The notes under the pieces are model-generated. The model did not search any database and was not told where the DNA came from. It saw only the letters and a list, made by a program, of their open reading frames with translations. The translations under genes were made by a program, and so were the position numbers. This document shows, in pieces, positions 23,981-33,172 of a stretch of DNA of 64,000 nucleotides. Each line of letters begins with the position of its first letter. Within the stretch, counting starts at the first letter, position 1. The stretch comes from Alphaproteobacteria bacterium (GTDB lineage Bacteria > Pseudomonadota > Alphaproteobacteria > RF32 > CAG-239), in assembly GCA_017501665.1 (NCBI GenBank), contig JAFVWM010000032.1:89255-153254 (forward strand), given 5' to 3'.

Positions 23981-24994
23981 TTATTTTTTCCACAATTTTT
24001 GAACACAGGCTGTTTGTTTCATAAAGTCTCTGAAACCGATTGCCGGTGATCCCATCAATGATGCTCCGGGTTCTACGTCCCTCATTACACCGGATTGTGC
24101 ACCGATTTGAGCCATTGAGCCAATGTTTAAGTGGTCGGCAAATCCCACTTGGCCTCCGACTACAACATAGTCACCAAAGGTACAACTTCCGGCAACGCCG
24201 ACTTGAGCGACTAATATGCAGCCACGTCCTAATACGTCATTATGAGCAACTTGAACAAGGTTATCTATTCTGACACCATCGCCAATAATCGTGTCGTCTA
24301 AAGCACCTCTGTCAACACAAGTATTTGCTCCGATTTCGACATCGTTTCCGATGATAACTCTACCTAATTGGGGTACCCTTTTGTGAACACCGTTTGTGGT
24401 CTTAAAACCAAATCCGTCCCATCCGATGCGAGCTCCACCATATATATATACATTGTTGCCGATAATTGCATGCATAATATTGGCACAAGCACCAATACGA
24501 CAATTGTTACCCAACTCGCAACCGTCGGCAATTACACAATTTGCTTCCAAACGGCAATTATCACCGATAACAACATTCTCACCTATAACCACTCCTTCGC
24601 CGATATAGCAATTTTGACCGATTTTGGCGGTAGGTGCGATTTTGGCGCTTTCGCAAATTTTGGGTTCAGGCAAAACTTCACTATACATGGCATAGTTTAA
24701 TTTTACAAAACTGTCATGCGGATTTTCACTGACCAAAACTATTACATCTTCGGGCATCAAAGAAACAAAATCTTTGGCTGTTACACAAGCAGTTGTTTTT
24801 ATTGTTGATGCCATATCTTTTTTCTTTTTATCAAAGAAAAAAGATATTTCACCTTCGCTACCGTTATATATGGAAGCCATATCTTTTATCATAACATCTG
24901 CTTTGGATGCATCAAGCAGTTCACAAGAACAAATTTCACAAATCTGTTTTAGCGAAAACGGTCCGTTATTTTTATAAAATCTGCTATCAACCAT
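23981..24994 (-). CDS. lpxD: UDP-3-O-acylglucosamine N-acyltransferase
   Basis: 337 residues. LpxD adds the second acyl chain to the glucosamine nitrogen. An N-terminal uridine-binding domain (about 1-100) is followed by left-handed beta-helix repeats ([20 protein letters not shown] and later). The catalytic His is in [14 protein letters not shown] near 235-240. The C-terminal helix ([17 protein letters not shown]) closes the trimer. It is 11 bases after bamA and leads into fabZ. Confidence 0.96.
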   Translation of the reverse strand: MVDSRFYKNNGPFSLKQICEICSCELLDASKADVMIKDMASIYNGSEGEISFFFDKKKKDMASTIKTTACVTAKDFVSLMPEDVIVLVSENPHDSFVKLNYAMYSEVLPEPKICESAKIAPTAKIGQNCYIGEGVVIGENVVIGDNCRLEANCVIADGCELGNNCRIGACANIMHAIIGNNVYIYGGARIGWDGFGFKTTNGVHKRVPQLGRVIIGNDVEIGANTCVDRGALDDTIIGDGVRIDNLVQVAHNDVLGRGCILVAQVGVAGSCTFGDYVVVGGQVGFADHLNIGSMAQIGAQSGVMRDVEPGASLMGSPAIGFRDFMKQTACVQKLWKK

Positions 24995-25005
24995 ATATTA
25001 CCTCC

Positions 25006-27264
25006 TTACAGACGAGTACCAAAGTTCAAACGGAATACTTCGGTTTCATCAAAGTCTTCTTTAACAACAGGGAAACCGAAATCAATATCAATTTGTCCCA
25101 TAGGCGACAACCATTGAAAACCGAAACCGACTGATACACGAGGCGTATCCGAGTAATAGACTTCGTCCAAATTCAAATTATCCGGCTTACCTAACATACC
25201 GACATCCGTAAAGATGTGAGCAGAGATACCCATCTCATCTAGTCCTATCGGGAAACCGAATTCGGCACCGGAATATACCATCCAGTTACCGCCTAATGCA
25301 TCCTTGGTATATTTATCTCTGGCACCGATACCGCCGGCTTCGAAACCGCGCATTGTGTATCCGCCCAAGAAGTAGCGATTTGAAAGTCTTACCGTTTCAT
25401 CGCCATATCCTTCAATCATACCGGCATTTGCAAAAAGTTTGAATGTGTAATAATCAGCAAAGGTCTTATATAAATAGGCCTTTGAATCTACTTTTACATA
25501 CTTTTCATTACCACCAAAACCGGCAACATCCGAACCTAAAGACAGGAAATAACCGTTTCTGGTAAACATTACACTATCACGTTTGTCATACACAAATGTG
25601 GTACCGACTGATGAGTTGGTGTATTTGCCGATTTCTTCTTTAATATATTTAGAAGCCTCACTGCCTACATCAGTAATTTCATCTTGTTTTAAGGTGTAAC
25701 GTAATTGTTGCGAAAAGTCATCGGTATAATTCCAACCTGTACGTAAACGACCGCCTGTTACCTGACTGTCATATGAACTTTCGTCTTGATAGTCTTGACG
25801 AGAGTGGAATAAATCAATGCCGGCACGTAAACGACGACCTAAAAAATAAGGCTCGGTAAAGCTTATATCAAAATCTTGTGATTTTTGCGAAACAGCTACA
25901 TCAAAACCAAGTCTTTGTCCCAAACCTCTAAAGTTGTTTTCGGTAACACCTGTTCTGACTAAGGCTCCGTTAACGGTTGAAAATCCGATGCCGACATTAA
26001 AATAGCCGGTAGATTTTTCTTTAACTTCGACATTTAAGTCAGCCTTGTTGTTGTCCTTCGGTTCGGTAGTGATGTTAACCGTTTCAAAGTAATCCAAATT
26101 TTCGACGTTACGACGAGAATCTTTAATCTTTGATGCATTGAACGCATCTCCTTCGTTAATACGTAATTCGCGACGAATAACCTTGTCATGAGTACGGTTA
26201 TTTCCGGTAATGTTAATTCTGTCTACAAAGAAACGTGTTCCTTCTTTGATACGAAATTTAATATCGGCTTCGCCGGTAGCCGTATCTTTAATAATATCCG
26301 GTTCAACTTCGGCAAAAGCATAGCCTTTTCTGCCTAGCTCATCGGTTATTTTGGTTACTGATTTATCAATATCGTTAGAATTATATCTGTCACCTTTTTC
26401 TACTTCTAAGAAAGAGATATAATCATCAGAATTTACATCGGCAATTTCGGATATTATATCAACATTACGAATATTATATTTAGCACCTTCATCTACTACA
26501 AAAGTAACCGTAAATGATTTTTTATCAGGGCTCAGTTCAGCAACTGCCGAAACAACTTTGAAATCAGCATACCCTTTTTTCAAATAAAAACGACGCAACA
26601 ATTCTTTGTCATAATTCGTTTTTTCGGCATCATAGCTTTCAGATGAAGAAAAAATTCTGTACCATCTGCTTTCTTTACTCATAAGCACTTCCTGCAATTC
26701 TTTTGACGAATAATGCTCATTACCGATAAAGTTTATCTTATCTATAACTGCCAGAGGTCCTTCATCAATATTAAATATCAAATCAACTCTGTTTTGATCC
26801 CGACGAATAATTTCAGGATTAACAACCGTCGCATAGCGTCCGCTTCTTTTATAGACTTCCAAAATACGACGAACATCATCTTGAACTTTTGCTCTTGAGT
26901 ATGTAGAACGTGGGGCTAATCTTATCTCACTTTCGAGCATTTTATCATCGAGTTTGTCGTTTCCGTCAAATAGAACCTCGGATATGACCGGATTTTCCGA
27001 AACTTTTATGTGCATTGTATTATCGGCCATTTTAATGGCAACATCTTCAAACAAACCCGTTGAGTACAAAGTTTTTAAAGCTTTGTTTATTTCATCGTCA
27101 TTGGTAATTTTAGACTTTTTAATGTCGATGTAAGACTTTACCGTTTCAGGTTCTACTCTTTCAAGTCCGTGTATTTTTATATCCTTTACCAAAACATCTC
27201 CGGCAAAAACACTTGTTGATGCCAATAAAGAAAATGCAAAAGTTCCTAAAGTTATTTTTTTCAT
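25006..27264 (-). CDS. bamA: Outer-membrane protein assembly factor BamA
   Basis: 752 residues. BamA folds and inserts barrel proteins into the outer membrane. A signal peptide (cleavage after VFA at about residue 22) is followed by five POTRA domains (about 24-420) and a 16-strand barrel. YTMRGFEAGGIGARD near 650 is the conserved loop 6 (V/I)RGF motif, here with Met. The last residues are FRLNFGTRL, so the beta-signal ends in Leu rather than the usual aromatic residue. It lies between rseP and lpxD; the periplasmic chaperone gene skp, often next to bamA, is not there. Confidence 0.96.
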   Translation of the reverse strand: MKKITLGTFAFSLLASTSVFAGDVLVKDIKIHGLERVEPETVKSYIDIKKSKITNDDEINKALKTLYSTGLFEDVAIKMADNTMHIKVSENPVISEVLFDGNDKLDDKMLESEIRLAPRSTYSRAKVQDDVRRILEVYKRSGRYATVVNPEIIRRDQNRVDLIFNIDEGPLAVIDKINFIGNEHYSSKELQEVLMSKESRWYRIFSSSESYDAEKTNYDKELLRRFYLKKGYADFKVVSAVAELSPDKKSFTVTFVVDEGAKYNIRNVDIISEIADVNSDDYISFLEVEKGDRYNSNDIDKSVTKITDELGRKGYAFAEVEPDIIKDTATGEADIKFRIKEGTRFFVDRINITGNNRTHDKVIRRELRINEGDAFNASKIKDSRRNVENLDYFETVNITTEPKDNNKADLNVEVKEKSTGYFNVGIGFSTVNGALVRTGVTENNFRGLGQRLGFDVAVSQKSQDFDISFTEPYFLGRRLRAGIDLFHSRQDYQDESSYDSQVTGGRLRTGWNYTDDFSQQLRYTLKQDEITDVGSEASKYIKEEIGKYTNSSVGTTFVYDKRDSVMFTRNGYFLSLGSDVAGFGGNEKYVKVDSKAYLYKTFADYYTFKLFANAGMIEGYGDETVRLSNRYFLGGYTMRGFEAGGIGARDKYTKDALGGNWMVYSGAEFGFPIGLDEMGISAHIFTDVGMLGKPDNLNLDEVYYSDTPRVSVGFGFQWLSPMGQIDIDFGFPVVKEDFDETEVFRLNFGTRL

Positions 27265-27286
27265 TTTATAAACCCCACTTTAATTT

Positions 27287-28411
27287 TTATGAGAACCAAC
27301 GATTAAATAATCTTGCAAAATCGTTGTAAGTTGCGAGAACCATTAACGCTATCAGTAAAAAGAATCCGAATTTAAAAATGTATTCTTTAGCTTGTTCGTT
27401 AATTTCGCGACGCAATATTATTTCTATCAGATAAATTACGACATGCCCGCCATCTAACATCGGTATCGGGAACAAGTTGATTAAACCTAAATTGATAGAG
27501 AGTAATGCCATAAATACCAAGAAATCTATCCACGAACTTGTCTTGGTAATATCACCGCTCATCTCGGCAATACGAACTATACCACCAAGTTCATCGGTAT
27601 TTCTTTTTCCGGTAATCATCTGACCGACACCGCGTAAGGTTACTGCGGAAATATTATAACATTCAACAAAAGCTTCTTTAACCGCTTCAAAGAAGGTCAT
27701 TTTTGTCGGCGAAAATTCTATTTCGGTAACGGATGTTACACCTAACATCGGTTTTTTAGATTGCTCTTTGTTTTCACCGACAACAACAGGTGCTAATTTT
27801 ACATTGAGTTTAAGCTCTTTTTTACCACGCATCAAAACGAGTTTTACTTCTCCTGATGTTGACATTTCTATTTCTTGGCGAAACTCGTTAAATGATTTTA
27901 CTTTTCGTCCGTCAACCGATACGATTTTATCCTTTGCCTTTATACCGGCTTTGGCTGCAGGCGAATTTTCGATTACAGAACCTATAACCGGTGGAAATTC
28001 CATTTTACCAAAGGTAGTGAATATGCAAGCAAAAACCACCACCGCAAAAAGATAGTTAAATGCAGGACCACCGATAACAATGGCCAGTTTTTTGAAAGGA
28101 TTTTGAAATGCAAATGCATATTTTTTATCTTCTTCAGATAATTCTGAGCTATCGTTGCCGGATGACGCAGCATCGGTATCACCCAAAAATTTGCAATACC
28201 CGCCCAAAGGAACAGCGGATACTTTCCATAACGTTCCGGAGGAATCGGTTTTACCCCACAACATTTTGCCGAAACCTATTGAAAATTCGGCAACTTTTAC
28301 ACCTGTGATTTTGGCAATAATATAGTGACCAAACTCGTGTACAAAAACAAGTACACCAAGTAAAAATAAAAACGGCACGACATAATAAATTATATTAACA
28401 ATAAAATCCAT
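27287..28411 (-). CDS. rseP: RIP metalloprotease RseP (site-2 protease)
   Basis: 374 residues. RseP cleaves membrane-spanning anti-sigma factors and remnant signal peptides inside the inner membrane. The zinc motif HEFGH is near residues 25-29 (FVHEFGHYIIAK). One PDZ domain lies at about 115-205 (IGSVIENSPAAKAGIKAKDKIVSVDGR), and the second metal-site motif is in NLFPIPMLDGGHV near 318-328. Four membrane helices fit the family. It follows cdsA by ten bases; dxr, usually between them in alphaproteobacteria, is missing here. Confidence 0.95.
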   Translation of the reverse strand: MDFIVNIIYYVVPFLFLLGVLVFVHEFGHYIIAKITGVKVAEFSIGFGKMLWGKTDSSGTLWKVSAVPLGGYCKFLGDTDAASSGNDSSELSEEDKKYAFAFQNPFKKLAIVIGGPAFNYLFAVVVFACIFTTFGKMEFPPVIGSVIENSPAAKAGIKAKDKIVSVDGRKVKSFNEFRQEIEMSTSGEVKLVLMRGKKELKLNVKLAPVVVGENKEQSKKPMLGVTSVTEIEFSPTKMTFFEAVKEAFVECYNISAVTLRGVGQMITGKRNTDELGGIVRIAEMSGDITKTSSWIDFLVFMALLSINLGLINLFPIPMLDGGHVVIYLIEIILRREINEQAKEYIFKFGFFLLIALMVLATYNDFARLFNRWFS

Positions 28412-28421
28412 AAAAGACTCC

Positions 28422-29240
28422 TTATTTTACAATTTTTGCTAAATTAGCGAGCATTAAATAAGCAAAAGGAGCTGCAAAAATCAATCCGTCGATACGATCA
28501 AAAATACCGCCATGTCCCGGAATTAAATTGCTTGAATCTTTAATATCCAAACGCCTTTTGATATATGATTCTATTAAATCACCTACTTGCGCAATAGCTG
28601 CAATTATTCCGGCCATAATCAAGTAATAAGCACTAACCTGCGGGCTTACTTTGAATAATACCATTACACCATAACTTACAGCAACGGCTAACAATATTCC
28701 GCCAAGCAGACCTGACCATGTTTTGTTCGGCGAAATCTTTGGTGCAAGCTTAGGACCTTTAACGGTTGAGCCGACAAGATATCCGCCGATATCAACACCC
28801 CAAACGACAAACATAAACCACAATACGATGTACGGACCATAAGCAGAATAAATTGAGACTATTGAACCGATACCGCATGCAATGTAGGGAACGCCCAAGA
28901 GAAGAAGTTTTCGATTGTCCTCCCCCTTTGATTTGCAAAAAGCTACGGTAAAAGCAACAACCATAACAAGTGCCGGTATAATTATCGGATTCATTAAAAC
29001 GGCTACCATAGCAACAAAAAAGTAATTCATTGCATAAAATGTCGGACGAGAGTTAGGAACCATACTTGCCCATTCCCATGACAGCAATGCCGCACCTAAA
29101 AGAGCAAGCAAATACAATGTCGGATATCCGAAAATTATACACGCTATCACCACCGGTATCAGAACTAATGATGTTGCTACTCGTTTTAAAAACGAATTTA
29201 ATTTAGATTTTGAATTATCTTTAGCTTTAGACTTTACCAT
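28422..29240 (-). CDS. cdsA: Phosphatidate cytidylyltransferase
   Basis: 272 residues. CdsA makes CDP-diacylglycerol, the precursor of all phospholipids, in the inner membrane. Seven to eight hydrophobic helices lead to the C-terminal signature: SPNKTWSGLLGG near 165-176 and the long motif starting GDLIESYIKRRLDIKDSSN and ending in GHGGIFDRIDGL. I prefer ATG 29240 (MVKSKAK) to the ATG at 29267, since GGGAGAG is upstream at a good distance. It overlaps the end of uppS by 14 bases, showing coupling. Confidence 0.95.
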   Translation of the reverse strand: MVKSKAKDNSKSKLNSFLKRVATSLVLIPVVIACIIFGYPTLYLLALLGAALLSWEWASMVPNSRPTFYAMNYFFVAMVAVLMNPIIIPALVMVVAFTVAFCKSKGEDNRKLLLLGVPYIACGIGSIVSIYSAYGPYIVLWFMFVVWGVDIGGYLVGSTVKGPKLAPKISPNKTWSGLLGGILLAVAVSYGVMVLFKVSPQVSAYYLIMAGIIAAIAQVGDLIESYIKRRLDIKDSSNLIPGHGGIFDRIDGLIFAAPFAYLMLANLAKIVK

Positions 29241-29928
29241 AACGTCTCTCCCTTGAATTGAAATCATTGATGATTTCTTTTAGTTCGGCCACCGTAAAAT
29301 CGGGCCACAATGTTTTTGTGAAAAATAATTCGCTGTATGCCAATTGCCACAGCAAATAGTTGCTGATGCGTTGTTCACCGCTTGTGCGAATTACCAAATC
29401 AGGATCGGGAATATTGCGAGTATATAACATTGAAGAAAAAAGATTTTCATCAATATCTTCAACCAGAATATCACCCTTTGCAACTGATGATGAAACTTTC
29501 TTTACCGCAGACAATATTTCGGCACGCGACCCATAACTTAATGCTACGATAAAAGTAAACTTGTCATTTCCCGATGTCTTGTTTTCGATGTTTTCCATTT
29601 GAGCAACGATATCATCATCAAGCATATTTCGCTCTCCGATAAATAAAATTCTGCCACCTTGTTTATTGATTTCATCAAATTCACTCTTCAGGTAATGACG
29701 CAAGAGATCCATAAGATAATCAACTTCGCTCTTATCTCTTTTCCAGTTTTCGGTAGAAAAGGCATAGACGGTCATATATTTTATTCCCATCTCCGATGCT
29801 CCTTTGACAATTTCTTGCAAAGTTTCGGCACCTTTTTTATGACCGGCCGAACGCGGAAGATTGCGCTTTTTTGCCCACCTTCCGTTACCGTCCATAATAA
29901 TGGCAATATGTTCTAATTCGTTACTCAC
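29227..29928 (-). CDS. uppS: Undecaprenyl diphosphate synthase (isoprenyl transferase)
   Basis: 233 residues. UppS builds undecaprenyl diphosphate, the lipid carrier for peptidoglycan and surface glycans. The catalytic Asp is in IIMDGNGRWAKKRNLPRSAGH near residues 10-30. YAFSTENWKR near 70 and the C-terminal DLVIRTSGEQRISNYLLWQLAYSE-type motif (about 185-205, GEQR.SN..LWQ.AY.E) bind the substrates. Located in the classical frr-uppS-cdsA order. Confidence 0.96.
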   Translation of the reverse strand: MSNELEHIAIIMDGNGRWAKKRNLPRSAGHKKGAETLQEIVKGASEMGIKYMTVYAFSTENWKRDKSEVDYLMDLLRHYLKSEFDEINKQGGRILFIGERNMLDDDIVAQMENIENKTSGNDKFTFIVALSYGSRAEILSAVKKVSSSVAKGDILVEDIDENLFSSMLYTRNIPDPDLVIRTSGEQRISNYLLWQLAYSELFFTKTLWPDFTVAELKEIINDFNSRERRYGKV

Positions 29929-29945
29929 TTAAACCGTACCATATC

Positions 29946-30509
29946 TTATACTTGAAGAATATCTTTTTCCTTTTGAGCCAACATTTCATCAACTTTTTTG
30001 GTTGCTTCGTCGGTCAATTTTTGGATTTCCGTTTCATATCTTTTCTCGTCATCTTCGGAAATTGCATTGTCTTTTTTTAACTTTTTAACTTCATCTAAAG
30101 CATCGCGACGAATATTACGAACCGCAACTTTTGCATTTTCGGAATATTTACCGGCAACCTTCGATAACTCACGACGACGTTCTTCCGAAAGCGGAGGAAT
30201 CGGGATACGAATTAGTTGACCGTCAGATGAAGGATTTAGTCCTAAATCAGATTCCATAATTGCTTTTTCAACAGACTTTGCCAAACCTCTATCCCAAACA
30301 CTTACCGATAATGTGCGAGCATCAGGAACCGAAATCGTGCCTACCTGCGCTAAGGGGGTCATCGAACCATAGGCTTCGACCATAATACCATCAAGCAAGC
30401 TGATGTGAGCGCGACCGGCACGTAAAGAACCAAATTCGCCTTTTAAGGACTCCAGTGTTTTATCCATACGGGTTTTAGTATTGTTTTTTATCTCTGAAAA
30501 ATCAGTCAT
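29946..30509 (-). CDS. frr: Ribosome recycling factor
   Basis: 187 residues. RRF splits post-termination ribosomes with EF-G. Visible signatures: LRAGRAHISLLDGI near 27-40, QVGTISVPDARTLSV near 53-67, and IPPLSEERRRELSKVA near 105-120. It follows pyrH by 11 bases. A typical full-length family member without anomalies. Confidence 0.97.
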   Translation of the reverse strand: MTDFSEIKNNTKTRMDKTLESLKGEFGSLRAGRAHISLLDGIMVEAYGSMTPLAQVGTISVPDARTLSVSVWDRGLAKSVEKAIMESDLGLNPSSDGQLIRIPIPPLSEERRRELSKVAGKYSENAKVAVRNIRRDALDEVKKLKKDNAISEDDEKRYETEIQKLTDEATKKVDEMLAQKEKDILQV

Positions 30510-30520
30510 TTTTTACCTCG

Positions 30521-31234
30521 TTAATTTTTGATAATTGTATACACGCCTTTTCCCCGCACGATATTTTCCAAGGAATCTTTTTCATGCTGAGAAAAGACAA
30601 TAATCGGTATGTTATTTTCTTTTGCCAAAGCAACGGCTGTCATATCCATAACCTTGAGTTGTTTCTGAATAACATCGTCATAACTTATTTCTTCATAACG
30701 AACAGCATCGGCGTTTGTTTTAGGGTCTGCCGAATACACTCCGTCAACCTGTGTTGATTTTAAAACCGCGTCGCATTGCATTTCAGATGCACGCAAAACA
30801 GCTCCTGTGTCTGTAGTAAAATAAGGATTTCCGGTACCGCCGGCAAAAATAACCACACGTTTCTTTTCCAAATGACGCATAGCTTTTCGATACATATAAT
30901 TTTCACACACCTGAGGAACACTTAAACCGGAAGATACGCGAGCGGAAACGCCATTTTCCTCCAACGCGTTTTGCAAACAAAGCGCATTCATCAAAGTTGC
31001 CAACATGCCAACCTGATCAGCAACGGTTCGGTTCATTCCTTTGGCTGCACCTTTTGCTCCGCGAAAGATATTCCCGCCACCGACAACGATACAAATTTCG
31101 ACACCGGAATCGACGATGTTTTTTATTTGTATTGCTAAAGATTGTAACACCTTAGGAGATATTCCGAACTTTTCATCGCCCATTAAACCTTCGCCCGAAA
31201 GTTTAAGCAATACCCTTTTGTATTTTATTTTCAT
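30521..31234 (-). CDS. pyrH: Uridylate kinase
   Basis: 237 residues. PyrH phosphorylates UMP to UDP. Amino-acid-kinase fold signatures: RVLLKLSGEGLMG at the N-terminus, IVVGGGNIFRG near 50, AGGTGNPYFTTDTGA near 135-150, and KSTQVDGVYSADPKTN near 160. It heads the envelope cluster here; rpsB and tsf, its usual upstream partners, are absent, and the divergent plsY gene lies beyond a 172-base spacer. Confidence 0.96.
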   Translation of the reverse strand: MKIKYKRVLLKLSGEGLMGDEKFGISPKVLQSLAIQIKNIVDSGVEICIVVGGGNIFRGAKGAAKGMNRTVADQVGMLATLMNALCLQNALEENGVSARVSSGLSVPQVCENYMYRKAMRHLEKKRVVIFAGGTGNPYFTTDTGAVLRASEMQCDAVLKSTQVDGVYSADPKTNADAVRYEEISYDDVIQKQLKVMDMTAVALAKENNIPIIVFSQHEKDSLENIVRGKGVYTIIKN

Positions 31235-31406
31235 TATAAACTCTTATGCATAAGTTATCATGATGACTTATATTAACGAATAGAATCGCTTTGTCATCAA
31301 ATTTTTTCATTTGCTTAACAACCTATTGCAAAAAGGTTGCCAAAAAGTGAATCATGAGTTAGTAATTAGCAAATAGTTTGAAAAATCTTATTTTTGGAGA
31401 GAAAAA

Positions 31407-32051
31407 ATGTCTGATAGTATGTTGTTTACCTTATGGGGAATCGGAGGATACATTTTAGGATCAATTCCTTTCGGCTTAGTTTTATGTTATTTGGCCGGTT
31501 ATGGTGACATCAGAAAAATCGGTTCAGGTAATATCGGTGCGACCAATGTTTTAAGAACGGGAAATAAATGGTTAGCCTTGCTTACAGTTATTTTAGATGC
31601 ATCAAAAGCAGGTCTTATTGCTTGGTTGGCAATAAAATTTGTTGCCCAAACTCCGTTTGTTATAAAATCCATTTCAACCGACTTAAATATTGCCGTCGGA
31701 TTATTTGCCGGATCGATGGCTATTATCGGACACAACTTTCCTATATGGTTAAAATTCAGGGGTGGTAAAGGCGTGGCTTCGGCGTTCGGTTTTTTACTTG
31801 CAACCAAACCTTTGATTGCTTTGAGTGTTTTCGGAATTTGGCTTATAACGGCATTTATTACACGTTATTCGTCTTTATCAGCCATTATTGCTGCTTTTTC
31901 GCTACCGATAATTACATATTTTTATGCCGAGCAAATATATGTTGTTTGTTATTCGGCTTTGGTTATTTTGGTATTAATAAGGCATCATGCAAATTTTGTG
32001 AGATTGTTCAAAGGACAAGAAAGCAAAATTTCTTTTAAGAAAAAGGCTTAG
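31407..32051 (+). CDS. plsY: Acyl-phosphate:glycerol-3-phosphate acyltransferase
   Basis: 214 residues. PlsY makes lysophosphatidate from acyl-phosphate in the inner membrane. Family motifs are visible: GSIPFGLVL near 18, IGSGNIGATNVLRTG near 38-52, and GHNFPIWLKFRGGKGVA near 110-126. Five or so membrane helices. A GGAGAG Shine-Dalgarno precedes the ATG. It leads an operon-like run with dprA and topA. Confidence 0.95.
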   Translation: MSDSMLFTLWGIGGYILGSIPFGLVLCYLAGYGDIRKIGSGNIGATNVLRTGNKWLALLTVILDASKAGLIAWLAIKFVAQTPFVIKSISTDLNIAVGLFAGSMAIIGHNFPIWLKFRGGKGVASAFGFLLATKPLIALSVFGIWLITAFITRYSSLSAIIAAFSLPIITYFYAEQIYVVCYSALVILVLIRHHANFVRLFKGQESKISFKKKA

Positions 32052-32055
32052 GTAA

Positions 32056-33171
32056 GTGGCAGAAAAAGAAGAAATTATATCGGTACTCCGACTTATAAAT
32101 ACCGACAGAATCGGACCGGTAAAATTTTATCAGTTAATCGAAGATTTCGGTTCACCCGATAAGGCTGTGACATATTTGGAAAAAAATGCAAAGCAAAAAC
32201 CTTGGAGCATTGAAAATGCCAAAGCCGAAATAGAAAAGGCAAACAAACTCGGTATTAACATATTAATATACAGCGACAAAGAATATCCGCAAGCATTGCA
32301 AGGAGATAAAAACTCACCTCCTGTTTTGTATGTAAAAGGAGATATAAGCACCTTAAATTACGAAAAAGCGATTGCCATTGTCGGCGGAAGATCTGCTTCG
32401 ATTACGGGAAGAAAAACCGCATCTAAAATTGCAATGGATTTGACGGAAGAAGGTGTTTGCGTCATTTCCGGTATGGCCAGAGGAATCGACACATCGGCGC
32501 ATAAAGGTGCAATGTACGGACTTAACAAAAAAGGAAAAACAATTGCTGTTTTGGGCACGGGAATCGACATTGTTTATCCGCCCGAAAACAAAGAAGTATA
32601 CGAACAAATTGCAAAACAAGGATGTGTTATATCCGAGTTTTTAATCGGTACCAAAGCCAACACATCAAACTTTCCGCGTCGAAACAGAACTGTTGCCGCT
32701 TTAAGCGGAGGAGTGTTAGTAGTTGAAGCCTCAAATAATTCCGGCTCATTGATTACCGCTCAATATGGTATAGATATGAAAAAAGTAATTTTTGCTGTTC
32801 CGGGAACACCCGGCGAATCGCGAACGCAAGGTTCAAACTCGCTTATAAAAAACGGTGCAATCTTGGTTGAAAGTGCTTCTGACATATTACCTTTTTTAAA
32901 AGGTAATAAAAAAGCAGAACAATCAAATTTAGAACAATACGTTCAAAAAAATCTTGTTTTTGAAAATAATGATGATAATTATATCGAGCATAAAAACACC
33001 CCCGAAACTTTGAGGGATTATTTGACTGTTGACGGGGTACATATTGATGAGCTTATACGTCTTACCGGCAAAACTGCCTCGGAGATTGCGATGGATATTA
33101 TCGAGCTTGAATTAAGCGGTGTAGCCGAAAGACGTGCAGGAAACAAAATAGCATTAACGGGTGATAAATAA
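32056..33171 (+). CDS. dprA: DNA-processing protein DprA (Smf)
   Basis: 371 residues. DprA protects incoming single-stranded DNA during transformation and loads RecA. The Rossmann-fold core shows AIVGGRSASITGRKTA near 108-123 and SGMARGIDTSAHKGA near 140-155, then SEFLIGTKANTSNFPRRNR and a C-terminal winged-helix (about 310-371). It starts with GTG, five bases after plsY ends. The pairing with topA downstream is common in alphaproteobacteria. With comEC it points to natural competence. Confidence 0.94.
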   Translation: MAEKEEIISVLRLINTDRIGPVKFYQLIEDFGSPDKAVTYLEKNAKQKPWSIENAKAEIEKANKLGINILIYSDKEYPQALQGDKNSPPVLYVKGDISTLNYEKAIAIVGGRSASITGRKTASKIAMDLTEEGVCVISGMARGIDTSAHKGAMYGLNKKGKTIAVLGTGIDIVYPPENKEVYEQIAKQGCVISEFLIGTKANTSNFPRRNRTVAALSGGVLVVEASNNSGSLITAQYGIDMKKVIFAVPGTPGESRTQGSNSLIKNGAILVESASDILPFLKGNKKAEQSNLEQYVQKNLVFENNDDNYIEHKNTPETLRDYLTVDGVHIDELIRLTGKTASEIAMDIIELELSGVAERRAGNKIALTGDK

Positions 33172-33172
33172 A

